Shown here: positions 56,783-64,000 of the stretch, piece after piece
Layout: each line of letters opens with the position of its first letter
How positions within the stretch are numbered: position 1 is the stretch's first letter
From: Nitrospirota bacterium
GTDB lineage: Bacteria; Nitrospirota; Nitrospiria; Nitrospirales; Nitrospiraceae
DNA length: 64,000 nt
NCBI GenBank assembly: GCA_030645475.1
Contig: JAUSMA010000069.1
Location: 434,001-498,000 of the forward strand
Direction: 5' to 3'
Translations under genes and position numbers: made by a program
Notes under the pieces: model-generated
Told to the model about the DNA's origin: nothing
The model's input: only the letters and a program-made list of their open reading frames with translations
Databases searched by the model: none

Positions 56783-58174
56783 ATGTTTCGTAAAACACAA
56801 CAGATTCATTTAGTCGGAATCGGGGGATCGGGGATGAGCGGCATTGCCGAGGTGCTGCTGACGTTGGGGTACAAAGTCACGGGTTCGGATCTGCAGGCCT
56901 CTGATACGACGCGCAGATTGGAAGAACTCGGTGGACGCATTTTTGTCGGCCATCAGGAATCGAACGTCGGAGAGGCCCAGGTTGTCGTGATCTCTTCTGC
57001 CGTATCGGCACAGAATCCCGAGGTCGTGGCGGCCAAGGCCAAGCAGATTCCCGTGATTCCTCGGGCTGAGATGCTGGCGGAGCTGATGCGGCTGAAGTTC
57101 GGGGTTGCCATTGCCGGCGCCCACGGGAAAACCACGACGACGTCGATGGTGGCCAATGTGCTGGCGCAGGGGGGCCTGGATCCCACGATGGTCATCGGGG
57201 GCAAAGTGAATGCGCTGGGGAGTCATGCGCGGCTGGGTCGCGGCGATCTCCTCGTGGCGGAAGCCGATGAGAGCGACGGGTCGTTCCTTCGTCTGTCTCC
57301 GACCATCGCTGCCGTCACGAACCTCGATCGGGAACATCTCGATCACTACGGCAGCATGGAGAAGATCAACGAAAGCTTCCTCGAGTTTATCAATAAAGTT
57401 CCGTTCTATGGATTGGCGGTGTTGTGTGCCGACGATGATCGGCTCAGGGCGCTCTTCCCGAACATCGTGAAACGTTATCAGACCTATGGGCTGAGTGAAC
57501 CAGGTGGGGTGACTCCGGACTTCTTTGCGACGGAGATCAGCTTGAACCAATGGGGCGCCGAGTTTCGGGCGCAGTTCCGTGGACGAAATCTGGGCCCGTT
57601 CCGCCTGGCCGTGCCAGGCCGGCACAATGTCTCCAACGCACTCGTGGCGATTGCGATCGGGATCGAGTTGGATGTGCCGGTGGACCTTATCCGAAAAGCG
57701 CTGGCGGCCTATACCGGGGTGGAGCGTCGATTCCATCTGCGAGGGGAAGCCAATGGGATCATGGTCGTGGACGACTACGGGCATCATCCGACCGAAATCA
57801 AGGCCACCCTGGCCGCGGCGAAGCAAGGCTGGGGAGACCGGCGGTTGGTGGTGCTGTTCCAGCCGCATCGCTATACCAGGACGCGAGATTTGCTGGAGGA
57901 TTTTTCCAAAGCGTTCGAGCAATCGGACGTGCTGTTTTTGACGGACATTTATGCGGCAGGCGAGCAGCCGATTCCAGGGGTGTCCGGAGCGAAGCTGGCG
58001 GAGATTGTGCGTGCCGCAGGCCATCCCTCTGTGACCTTTGTGGAACAGAAAGATACGTTGGTCGATCAGGTATTGCCCCATCTGAAATCCGGGGACCTCG
58101 TCATTACGCTCGGGGCGGGGGATATTTGGAAGACGGGGCTTGGCCTCTTGGCCCGGTTGACTCCCACAGCATGA
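56783..58174 (+). CDS. murC: UDP-N-acetylmuramate L-alanine ligase MurC
   Basis: A 463-residue Mur ligase that adds the first residue, L-Ala. Motifs are [30 protein letters not shown] (ATP), [10 protein letters not shown] and [15 protein letters not shown] chose ATG 56783 ([15 protein letters not shown]), the conserved start; in-frame starts further upstream would overlap murG. Confidence 0.95.
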   Translation: MFRKTQQIHLVGIGGSGMSGIAEVLLTLGYKVTGSDLQASDTTRRLEELGGRIFVGHQESNVGEAQVVVISSAVSAQNPEVVAAKAKQIPVIPRAEMLAELMRLKFGVAIAGAHGKTTTTSMVANVLAQGGLDPTMVIGGKVNALGSHARLGRGDLLVAEADESDGSFLRLSPTIAAVTNLDREHLDHYGSMEKINESFLEFINKVPFYGLAVLCADDDRLRALFPNIVKRYQTYGLSEPGGVTPDFFATEISLNQWGAEFRAQFRGRNLGPFRLAVPGRHNVSNALVAIAIGIELDVPVDLIRKALAAYTGVERRFHLRGEANGIMVVDDYGHHPTEIKATLAAAKQGWGDRRLVVLFQPHRYTRTRDLLEDFSKAFEQSDVLFLTDIYAAGEQPIPGVSGAKLAEIVRAAGHPSVTFVEQKDTLVDQVLPHLKSGDLVITLGAGDIWKTGLGLLARLTPTA

Positions 58175-58178
58175 TGTC

Positions 58179-59129
58179 ATGAAGCGAGGTAGCCAGCATG
58201 TCACGACAACAGCGAGCGTCCCTGCGAGGTTTACGCAGGCAGATGTGCGGGCCGCGGTGGCAGGTGTTCGGGGATCTGTGTCCTTCCAGGCCCCGTTGCG
58301 AGAGTACACCTCCTTCAAAATTGGAGGGCCTGCGGATGTCGTGGTGGAGCCGGCTGATATTGAAGATGTCTGTCTGGTGGTCCGGCAAGCGCGCGCGCGC
58401 AAGGTCCCTCTGTTTGTCGTGGGCGGAACGAATTTGCTCATTCGGGATGGGGGCATCCGAGGCATCGTGGTCAGTCTGGTGCGGTTGCGGACGATCAAAG
58501 AAGAATCGGGGGCAGTTCTGTATTCCGATGGTGGCGTCGGGATGCCGACGTTGATCGCTTACGCCATCCGCCACTCCCTCGCGGGCCTGGAATGGGCGGC
58601 GGGAATTCCTGGGACTGTGGCCGGTTGTGTGGTGATGAACGCCGGGACGAAGCTCGGGGAGATGAAGGACTCGGTGAAGGCCGTTCGGATGGTGAATATG
58701 AAAGGCCAGATCGTGGACGTGGACGCAGCCCAGGTGACGTTCGAGTATCGCCGGGCCCTGCTTCCACGCGGCATCGTCGTCGGGGTATGGCTGCAGTTGA
58801 AGCAGGGGGTCCGTTCGGAGATCGAGAAAGTGGTGAAAGACTATCTCCATTACCGACGAGACACGCAGCCGCTGGCGATGCCGAGCGCCGGTTGTGTCTT
58901 CAAAAACCCTCCGAACGATTCTGCCGGCCGATTGATCGAGGCGACCGGTCTCAAGGGGGCGCGAGTCGGCGATGCAGAAGTGTCGTTGAAACATGCCAAC
59001 TTTATGGTGAACCGGGGACAGGCGCGTGCGGCGGACGTGATTGCACTGATTAAAAAAGTCCGCAGCACCATACGCCGTCGGGCTGGTGTGCGGTTAGAAC
59101 TTGAACTTAAAATCGTAGGAGCGATGTAG
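58179..59129 (+). CDS. murB: UDP-N-acetylenolpyruvoylglucosamine reductase MurB
   Basis: A 316-residue FAD enzyme that reduces enolpyruvyl-UDP-GlcNAc to UDP-MurNAc. YTSFKIGGPADVVVEP, VVGGTNLLIRDGGIRG and AGIPGTVAGCVVMNAG are FAD-binding segments. The catalytic loop reads PSAGCVFKNP: a Cys stands where E. coli MurB has the general-acid Ser229, a substitution I believe occurs in other bacteria. The shorter C-terminus suggests the type without the E. coli extension. Confidence 0.94.
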   Translation: MKRGSQHVTTTASVPARFTQADVRAAVAGVRGSVSFQAPLREYTSFKIGGPADVVVEPADIEDVCLVVRQARARKVPLFVVGGTNLLIRDGGIRGIVVSLVRLRTIKEESGAVLYSDGGVGMPTLIAYAIRHSLAGLEWAAGIPGTVAGCVVMNAGTKLGEMKDSVKAVRMVNMKGQIVDVDAAQVTFEYRRALLPRGIVVGVWLQLKQGVRSEIEKVVKDYLHYRRDTQPLAMPSAGCVFKNPPNDSAGRLIEATGLKGARVGDAEVSLKHANFMVNRGQARAADVIALIKKVRSTIRRRAGVRLELELKIVGAM

Positions 59130-59133
59130 CGAG

Positions 59134-60144
59134 ATGAGCCAACCTCGACTGACAGAGCGCCCCCTTCTTACGCGTGCCCGCATCGGGGTGCTGATGGGTG
59201 GGCAATCGGCCGAGCGCGAGGTGTCGCTCAGGACAGGCACCGCGGTGCATCGATCGCTGGTGCGCCGTGGGTATGACGCCGTGGCGATCGATGTCGGTCC
59301 GACGCTCTCCCAGGATTTGCGCGATCAGAAGATTGCTGTGGCCTTTCTCGCCTTACATGGCCCAGGCGGGGAGGATGGCGCGATTCAAGGATTTCTGGAA
59401 ACAGTGGGCATTCCTTACACCGGGTCCGGTATCCAGGCCAGTGCGGTTGGCATGCATAAAGTGACGACAAAAACGCTCTTGGCCTTGGCGGGTATTCCTG
59501 TGCCTGGAGGTACCGTCGTGAAGCGAGGGACGAAGGTGTCGAGCGCCACCCTGTTGCGGACGGCGAAGTTGCGCTGGCCAGTCGTGGTCAAGCCTGCGTC
59601 GCAGGGCTCCACCATCGGTGTCACCATCGTGCGGAAGCCGGCGCAATGGCGTGACGCCTTGGCCTTGGCCCATCGTTACGATACGGATGCGATGGTCGAG
59701 GCCTACATCCCGGGGCATGAGGTCACGGTCTCGATCATCGGGAGACAGGCCATTTCGCCATTGGTCCTCCCTGCTGTGGAGATTGTGGCGCCTGGTGGGT
59801 TCTACGATTTCGCCGCGAAGTATGAAAAGGGGAAAACGCAGTACCTCTGTCCCGCACCGTTAACGGCGGCGGTGACCAAGCAGATTCGCGCGCTGGCGTT
59901 GCGCACCTATGAGGTGCTGGGTTGCGAAGGCGCGGCCCGGGTGGATTTCCGTATTACCCCGAAAGGACGTCCGTTTGTGCTGGAGATCAATACGGCGCCG
60001 GGGATGACGGAAACGAGTTTGTTGCCGATGGCGGCGGGGCGAGCCAAGATCGATTATGACGAGCTGACCGAACGGATACTGGAGTCCGCACTTGTTCGAG
60101 CCGCTCGCGTTGATCAGTCGTCAGAGGAAGCGCACAAGCCATGA
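59134..60144 (+). CDS. ddl: D-alanine-D-alanine ligase
   Basis: A 336-residue ATP-grasp enzyme that makes the D-Ala-D-Ala dipeptide used by MurF. LMGGQSAEREVSLRTG, HGPGGEDGAIQGFLE, the ATP site PVVVKPASQGSTIGVTIV and the C-terminal EINTAPGMTETSLLPMAA are diagnostic. It begins 4 nt after murB and overlaps ftsQ (ATGA). Confidence 0.95.
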   Translation: MSQPRLTERPLLTRARIGVLMGGQSAEREVSLRTGTAVHRSLVRRGYDAVAIDVGPTLSQDLRDQKIAVAFLALHGPGGEDGAIQGFLETVGIPYTGSGIQASAVGMHKVTTKTLLALAGIPVPGGTVVKRGTKVSSATLLRTAKLRWPVVVKPASQGSTIGVTIVRKPAQWRDALALAHRYDTDAMVEAYIPGHEVTVSIIGRQAISPLVLPAVEIVAPGGFYDFAAKYEKGKTQYLCPAPLTAAVTKQIRALALRTYEVLGCEGAARVDFRITPKGRPFVLEINTAPGMTETSLLPMAAGRAKIDYDELTERILESALVRAARVDQSSEEAHKP

Positions 60145-61010
60145 AGTTGTCCATGCGGAAGCGAGCGGTGCGCGCCATTGGCCCTCGGCTCAATCAGTGG
60201 AAGGGGGCGCGTGCAAGCGAGGTCGCTGAGCAACGGCAGCAGGCGAATCGAGAGAGACTGTTCTCGCGGGGACGACGAGCCTTGCGCATCGGAACATGGA
60301 TCATCGGTCTTGCGGCCTTGGCCTGGGGGCTGACCTTCGCGACACGAGAGATGGGACCGGTGCTTCAGCGCTGGCTGGAAATCCGTGAGGTCGAGGTGGA
60401 GGGGATTCACCATGTGACGAAGCCGGAAGTGGTGGAATTGCTTGGTTTGAAGCCCGGCATGGGGCTTCAGCAAGTCAGTACCGGTTTTCTTGCCGAGCGT
60501 GTGCGGACGCATGCCTGGATCAAAGACGTGATCGTCGAACGCAGGCCTCCGCATCTGCTGCATGTGACGGTATTGGAGCGCACGCCGGCCGCGATTATTC
60601 GCACGGGCGTAGACCATTGGCTGAGCGATGAAAGCGGGCACCTCCTGGCCAAGCTGGGCAGGCAGGATGAGCTCACGTTGCCGTTATTGATCGGATTGGA
60701 GCCGAAGTCGCTTCTGCGGGGCGATGCTCGCGTCCGCAACTCGGTGCAGTCCGGGGTCGTGCTGGCCAGGCTCATCGGCAATTCTATCGAAGGGCGAATA
60801 GAAGTGGATCTCGCGAGTCCTACGAATGTGGTGGCCTCGGCCAACGGGATGCGATTTCAGTTCGGCGCCGATGCCTTGGTCGATCAGTGGGAACGGTTCC
60901 AGAAAGTGAAGCCGTCGTTGAAGATGGCATCGTTCGATGGGCGGAAGCATGAGGGCAGCGAGATCGATTTGCGTTACGACAACCGTGTGATTGTGCGTGA
61001 AAGGGGGTGA
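60141..61010 (+). CDS. ftsQ: Cell-division protein FtsQ
   Basis: A 289-residue bitopic protein: a basic cytoplasmic N-terminus of about 45 residues, one transmembrane helix (IGTWIIGLAALAWGLTFA), a POTRA domain (IREVEVEGIHHVTKPEVVEL ... RTHAWIKDVIVERRPPHLLH) and the FtsQ/DivIB beta domain. It recruits FtsL/FtsB to the septum. Start and stop both overlap neighbours. Confidence 0.93.
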   Translation: MKLSMRKRAVRAIGPRLNQWKGARASEVAEQRQQANRERLFSRGRRALRIGTWIIGLAALAWGLTFATREMGPVLQRWLEIREVEVEGIHHVTKPEVVELLGLKPGMGLQQVSTGFLAERVRTHAWIKDVIVERRPPHLLHVTVLERTPAAIIRTGVDHWLSDESGHLLAKLGRQDELTLPLLIGLEPKSLLRGDARVRNSVQSGVVLARLIGNSIEGRIEVDLASPTNVVASANGMRFQFGADALVDQWERFQKVKPSLKMASFDGRKHEGSEIDLRYDNRVIVRERG

Positions 61011-62251
61011 GGGCTGTGCCGAAGCGTGATCAGATTCTTGTGGGGTTGGATATCGGGACCACGAAGATCTGCGCCATCGTTTCGGAAATCACCGATGATG
61101 GGGCGCTGAACATCATCGGAGTCGGGTCCAGTCCTTCCCGAGGTCTCCGTAAAGGTGTCGTGGTCGATATCGAAAGTACCGTCGAATCGATCAAAAAGGC
61201 GGTCGAGGAAGCGGAGCTCATGGCGGCGGTCCAGATCAATTCCGTCTATACCGGCATTGCCGGCAGTCATATTTCTGCGGAGAACTGCAAGGGCGTGGTG
61301 CCTCTCAAGAAGTTAGAAGTCACGCGGGAGGATATCCAGCGGGCCATCGAGAGTGCCCGCACGCTGGCGGTGATTCCTCACGACCGGCGGATCCTCCATG
61401 TGTTGCCGCGCGAATTTACGGTAGACGGGCAAGAGGGTATCAGGGAGCCGTTGGGACTGTCCGGAAACCGCCTTGAGGTGAACGTCCATGTGATTACCGG
61501 CGCCGTGACGTCCGCGCAGAACATCATCAAGTGCGTGAATCGCGCGGGACTCGATGTCGTGGATATCGTGCTGCAGCCGTTGGCTTCCAGTGAGGCAGTC
61601 TTGAGCGTGGAAGAGCGGGATCTGGGAGTCGTCATGATCGATCTCGGGGGGGGGACGACCGACCTCGCGATTTTTCTCGACGGGAGTATCAGGCATTCCG
61701 CGGTGTTGCCGATCGGCGGGCAGAATTTGACGAAGGATCTCGCGATCGGGTTGCTGACTACGCAGGTCGAGGCTGAGAAGATCAAGCTGCAGCATGGGAT
61801 TGCTTTGACAGGATTGGTACAGGGCCATGAAACAGTGGAGGTGCCGTCGGTCGGGGACCGTCCCGCCAGGACGTTTTCGCGCCGTGATGTCGCGGAGATT
61901 CTTGAGCCGAGGGTCGCGGAAATATTCGAGCTGGTCCGCCGGGAAATCGCGCGCGCCGGGTACGAGGGGATGTTGGGCGCAGGGGTGGTCATTACCGGGG
62001 GGACGTCGTTGTTGGAAGGGATGCCCGATGCGGCAGAGCAGGTCTTGAATCTTCCGGCTCGCCGCGGTGCGCCCAGCGGGGTCGGAGGGCTTCGCGACAT
62101 CGTCAGCAATCCCATGCATGCCACAGGAGTCGGTCTATTGCTCCATGCCCGGCACCATGCCGAGGAGATGGCTACAGCCGGTCTGCGCGGTGGACGGCCG
62201 TTGAGCAAAGCGTTCGATCGGATGAAAACTTGGATGTTCGAGTTCTTTTAA
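61007..62251 (+). CDS. ftsA: Actin-like division protein FtsA
   Basis: A 414-residue actin-fold ATPase that tethers FtsZ to the membrane. ILVGLDIGTTKICAIVSE and MIDLGGGTTDLAIFLDG bind nucleotide; GAGVVITGGTSLLEGM is the adenosine motif. The C-terminus KTWMFEFF is the short amphipathic membrane-targeting helix. GTG 61007 overlaps the ftsQ stop; GTG 61016 is an alternative start. Confidence 0.95.
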   Translation: MRAVPKRDQILVGLDIGTTKICAIVSEITDDGALNIIGVGSSPSRGLRKGVVVDIESTVESIKKAVEEAELMAAVQINSVYTGIAGSHISAENCKGVVPLKKLEVTREDIQRAIESARTLAVIPHDRRILHVLPREFTVDGQEGIREPLGLSGNRLEVNVHVITGAVTSAQNIIKCVNRAGLDVVDIVLQPLASSEAVLSVEERDLGVVMIDLGGGTTDLAIFLDGSIRHSAVLPIGGQNLTKDLAIGLLTTQVEAEKIKLQHGIALTGLVQGHETVEVPSVGDRPARTFSRRDVAEILEPRVAEIFELVRREIARAGYEGMLGAGVVITGGTSLLEGMPDAAEQVLNLPARRGAPSGVGGLRDIVSNPMHATGVGLLLHARHHAEEMATAGLRGGRPLSKAFDRMKTWMFEFF

Positions 62252-62308
62252 CTGTGACGCGAGGCGGATGCCCGTCACGCGGATTCTATTATTAAGGGAG
62301 GTGTCCTG

Positions 62309-63505
62309 ATGTTTTCATTTGAAGAGGATGTCGTATCCCCGGTTCGGATCAAAGTGATCGGTGTGGGTGGCGCCGGGTGCAATGCCATTAACACGATGAT
62401 CACGTCCGGACTGGCGCGGGTCGATTTCATTGCAGCCAATACCGATCTGCAGGCGTTGGATCGGTCGCGGGCCTCGTATAAGGTGCAACTGGGGCCTGAG
62501 CGGACCAGGGGACTCGGCGCTGGAGCCAAGCCGGAAGTCGGGAAAGACTCAGCGCTGGAAAGCAAAGATCAGATTCGGGAATGTCTTGAGGGTGCCGACA
62601 TGGTGTTCGTCACTGCGGGCATGGGTGGTGGAACAGGAACCGGCGCCGCGCCGATCGTGGCGAGCATCGCGCGTGAACTCGGCATCTTGACGGTCGGGGT
62701 TGTCACCAAGCCATTTACCTATGAAGGTCATCGCCGGATGAGTCATGCGGATGAAGGGATTCGTGATCTCCGCCGCCACGTGGATACCTTGCTCGTGATT
62801 CCCAACCAGCGATTGCTCGGCATCGTCGATAAATCCACGCCGTTGCTCGAAGCCTTCAAGGTCGCCGATGACGTCCTCCGGCAGGCGATTCAAGGGATTG
62901 CGGATGTGATTACGACTACCGGCCATGTGAACGTGGACTTTGCCGACGTCCGCACGATTATGTCGCATACGGGGCGTGCGGTGATGGGCATGGGTGTGGC
63001 GCGCGGCACGAATCGGGCGATTGAAGCGGCGCAGAAGGCGATCTGCAGTCCATTGCTGGAAGAAGGCAGTGTGGAGGGCGCGCGCGGCGTGTTGTTGAAT
63101 ATCACCGGCGGACCCAATATGTCTCTGCACGAGATCGAGGAAGCGGCCACGATTGTCCAGCAGACAGCCGATCCGGAAGCCAATATCATTGTCGGACAGG
63201 TGATCAATCCCGACATGGGTGATGATCTGGTCGTGACGGTGATTGCGACGGGATTTGAACGGGAGGAGCAGGCTGCTCCGATTCCTGCGGTTGCGGCGCG
63301 GAGTACACGTAGTGGGCAACAGGTCGCGACAGGAGTGGGAGCCTCGATGGGCGACCGATCCTATGCAGACCGGCCGCTCAAGGATCTCGATCGTCCAAGT
63401 TTCTTGCGGCGGCCGAGCGATTCGAGAGAATCGATGGAGCGAGTCGCGGTTGTGGCAGATGATGAATGGGATGTGCCCACGTTTTTACGCAAACAGGTCG
63501 ACTAA
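62309..63505 (+). CDS. ftsZ: Tubulin-like division protein FtsZ
   Basis: A 398-residue GTPase that forms the Z ring. The GTP site includes [25 protein letters not shown] and the tubulin signature [12 protein letters not shown]; the T7 synergy region [17 protein letters not shown] activates hydrolysis. After a linker of about 60 residues comes the conserved tail peptide DVPTFLRKQ that binds FtsA. AAGGGAGGTG lies 7 nt upstream, and a 57-nt gap from ftsA suggests its own translation control. Confidence 0.97.
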   Translation: MFSFEEDVVSPVRIKVIGVGGAGCNAINTMITSGLARVDFIAANTDLQALDRSRASYKVQLGPERTRGLGAGAKPEVGKDSALESKDQIRECLEGADMVFVTAGMGGGTGTGAAPIVASIARELGILTVGVVTKPFTYEGHRRMSHADEGIRDLRRHVDTLLVIPNQRLLGIVDKSTPLLEAFKVADDVLRQAIQGIADVITTTGHVNVDFADVRTIMSHTGRAVMGMGVARGTNRAIEAAQKAICSPLLEEGSVEGARGVLLNITGGPNMSLHEIEEAATIVQQTADPEANIIVGQVINPDMGDDLVVTVIATGFEREEQAAPIPAVAARSTRSGQQVATGVGASMGDRSYADRPLKDLDRPSFLRRPSDSRESMERVAVVADDEWDVPTFLRKQVD

Positions 63506-63549
63506 GTCGACAGGTCTGTGACCGTGAGTTGTCTCATCGGAGTAGGGCT

Positions 63550-64000
63550 ATGAGTGCAGCGGTCATCACGGTTCCTGCTTTCGCATCCGCACGGGACGGT
63601 GTCCGGCATTTTTTCGGCACACGCCGTCATGCGGATTCGTTAGCGCTTGAGGTCGGAGTGCCGGCTCGCCAGTCCGGGGCCCAGGGGCGTGGCTGGCTGC
63701 TGTCTGTCAAGCAAGTGCATGGAACTGACGCGCTGGTGGTGGATCGGCCACTGATTGAGTCGGACCAGTTCCCTGGCGGGTGGGACGCACTGGTGACCGA
63801 CCAGCCTGGCGTCACGGTGGCGGTGCGTACGGCGGATTGTGTCCCTGTCCTCGTGCATGACCCCCGTCGACACGTCGTGGCCGCGATTCATGCCGGCTGG
63901 AGGGGGGCTGTCGCCGGGATTGTGCCGAAGACGCTTTCGCTCATGGTGACCAGATTCGGATCGACGCGGTCGGATTTGCGAGTCAGTATTGGACCCTCGG
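63550..64000 (+). CDS. pgeF: PgeF/YfiH-family protein (laccase-like domain), N-terminal part
   Basis: The gene runs off the window; 150 codons are present. QVHGTDALVVD, VRTADCVPVLVHDPRR and AAIHAGWRGAVAGI carry the His, Cys and His metal ligands of the YfiH/PgeF (formerly multicopper polyphenol oxidase, DUF152) family. E. coli PgeF corrects mis-incorporation of L-Ser at the first peptide position of peptidoglycan; other members act as purine nucleoside phosphorylases. Its position behind ftsZ supports the peptidoglycan role. ATG 63550 follows GGAGTAGGG. Confidence 0.9.
   Translation, partial: MSAAVITVPAFASARDGVRHFFGTRRHADSLALEVGVPARQSGAQGRGWLLSVKQVHGTDALVVDRPLIESDQFPGGWDALVTDQPGVTVAVRTADCVPVLVHDPRRHVVAAIHAGWRGAVAGIVPKTLSLMVTRFGSTRSDLRVSIGPS

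Noticed and set aside
56810-58498. 562-codon open frame antisense to murC and murB
   Set aside because: Same shadow effect; no ribosome binding site or motif, and the sense genes are certain.
1-64000. CRISPR array
   Set aside because: The interspersed repeats are 100-200 nt, scattered and not separated by regular spacers; no cas gene is present.

Overview
The window reads as a chromosomal segment of a GC-rich Gram-negative bacterium, most likely a Nitrospira-like member of the Nitrospirota. This is an inference from the overall character of the proteins (hopanoid-type HpnA, TonB-dependent receptor, RND efflux, meso-DAP-type MurE) and from the intergenic repeat families; no marker gene such as 16S rRNA is present to prove it.

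Layout. 1-2531: 3' end of a TonB-dependent receptor, a 3-methyladenine DNA glycosylase and a small secreted protein. 3085-5640: an integron-type cassette array without an integrase, with attC-like sites, three unknown cassette genes and a higBA toxin-antitoxin pair. 6072-12324 (minus strand): an unusual sensor kinase, small membrane and periplasmic proteins, a cytochrome c, and an isoprenoid block (CruF-like, HpnA, IspA). 12927-20397 (plus strand): mostly small conserved unknowns, including a C4HC3 zinc-finger protein, a lipoprotein, a DUF2914 protein, an FKBP gene with an in-frame stop, DUF1499, PilZ, a SpeD-like protein and an SCP2 protein. 20656-25757 (minus): TetR, membrane-fusion protein and RND pump with a long TetR operator palindrome. 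26065-27806 (minus): four consecutive PilZ proteins. 28273-29443: two tandem secreted paralogues.

29564-35161 (plus) holds the most interesting metabolic system: a two-subunit ThDP decarboxylase of the phosphonopyruvate/sulfopyruvate type, a PhnW-like aminotransferase, a PntC/LicC-like cytidylyltransferase, a nucleotidyltransferase-like/CDP-alcohol phosphotransferase fusion and a flippase-like membrane protein. In order these would make 2-aminoethylphosphonate, activate it with CTP and place it on a lipid. PEP mutase, the expected first enzyme, is not in the window. Downstream lie an orphan AbrB protein, decayed copies of the flippase 3' end, and a low-GC three-gene operon of unknown function (35959-37748).

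38039-45665: CstA, YajQ, a seven-repeat beta-propeller lipoprotein, a glycine/serine-rich secreted protein, a HARE-HTH-like protein, a 31-codon ORF with a strong ribosome binding site, a leucine-type tRNA-like sequence with an abnormal anticodon loop, and an IS1595-type transposase with a small companion ORF. 45766-64000: a compact division and cell wall (dcw) cluster, rsmH-ftsL-ftsI-murE-murF-mraY-murD-ftsW-murG-murC-murB-ddl-ftsQ-ftsA-ftsZ, then the start of a PgeF/YfiH gene. Its promoter carries three TGGGN-type boxes at 10-bp spacing typical of MraZ control, but no mraZ is next to it.

At least eleven copies of a ~125-bp structured repeat (family A) lie in the window. Nine start or end within about 20 nt of a stop codon and all nine are oriented with the gene they follow; several contain a central hairpin with compensatory base changes. 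A second GC-rich palindromic family (B) fills other gaps.
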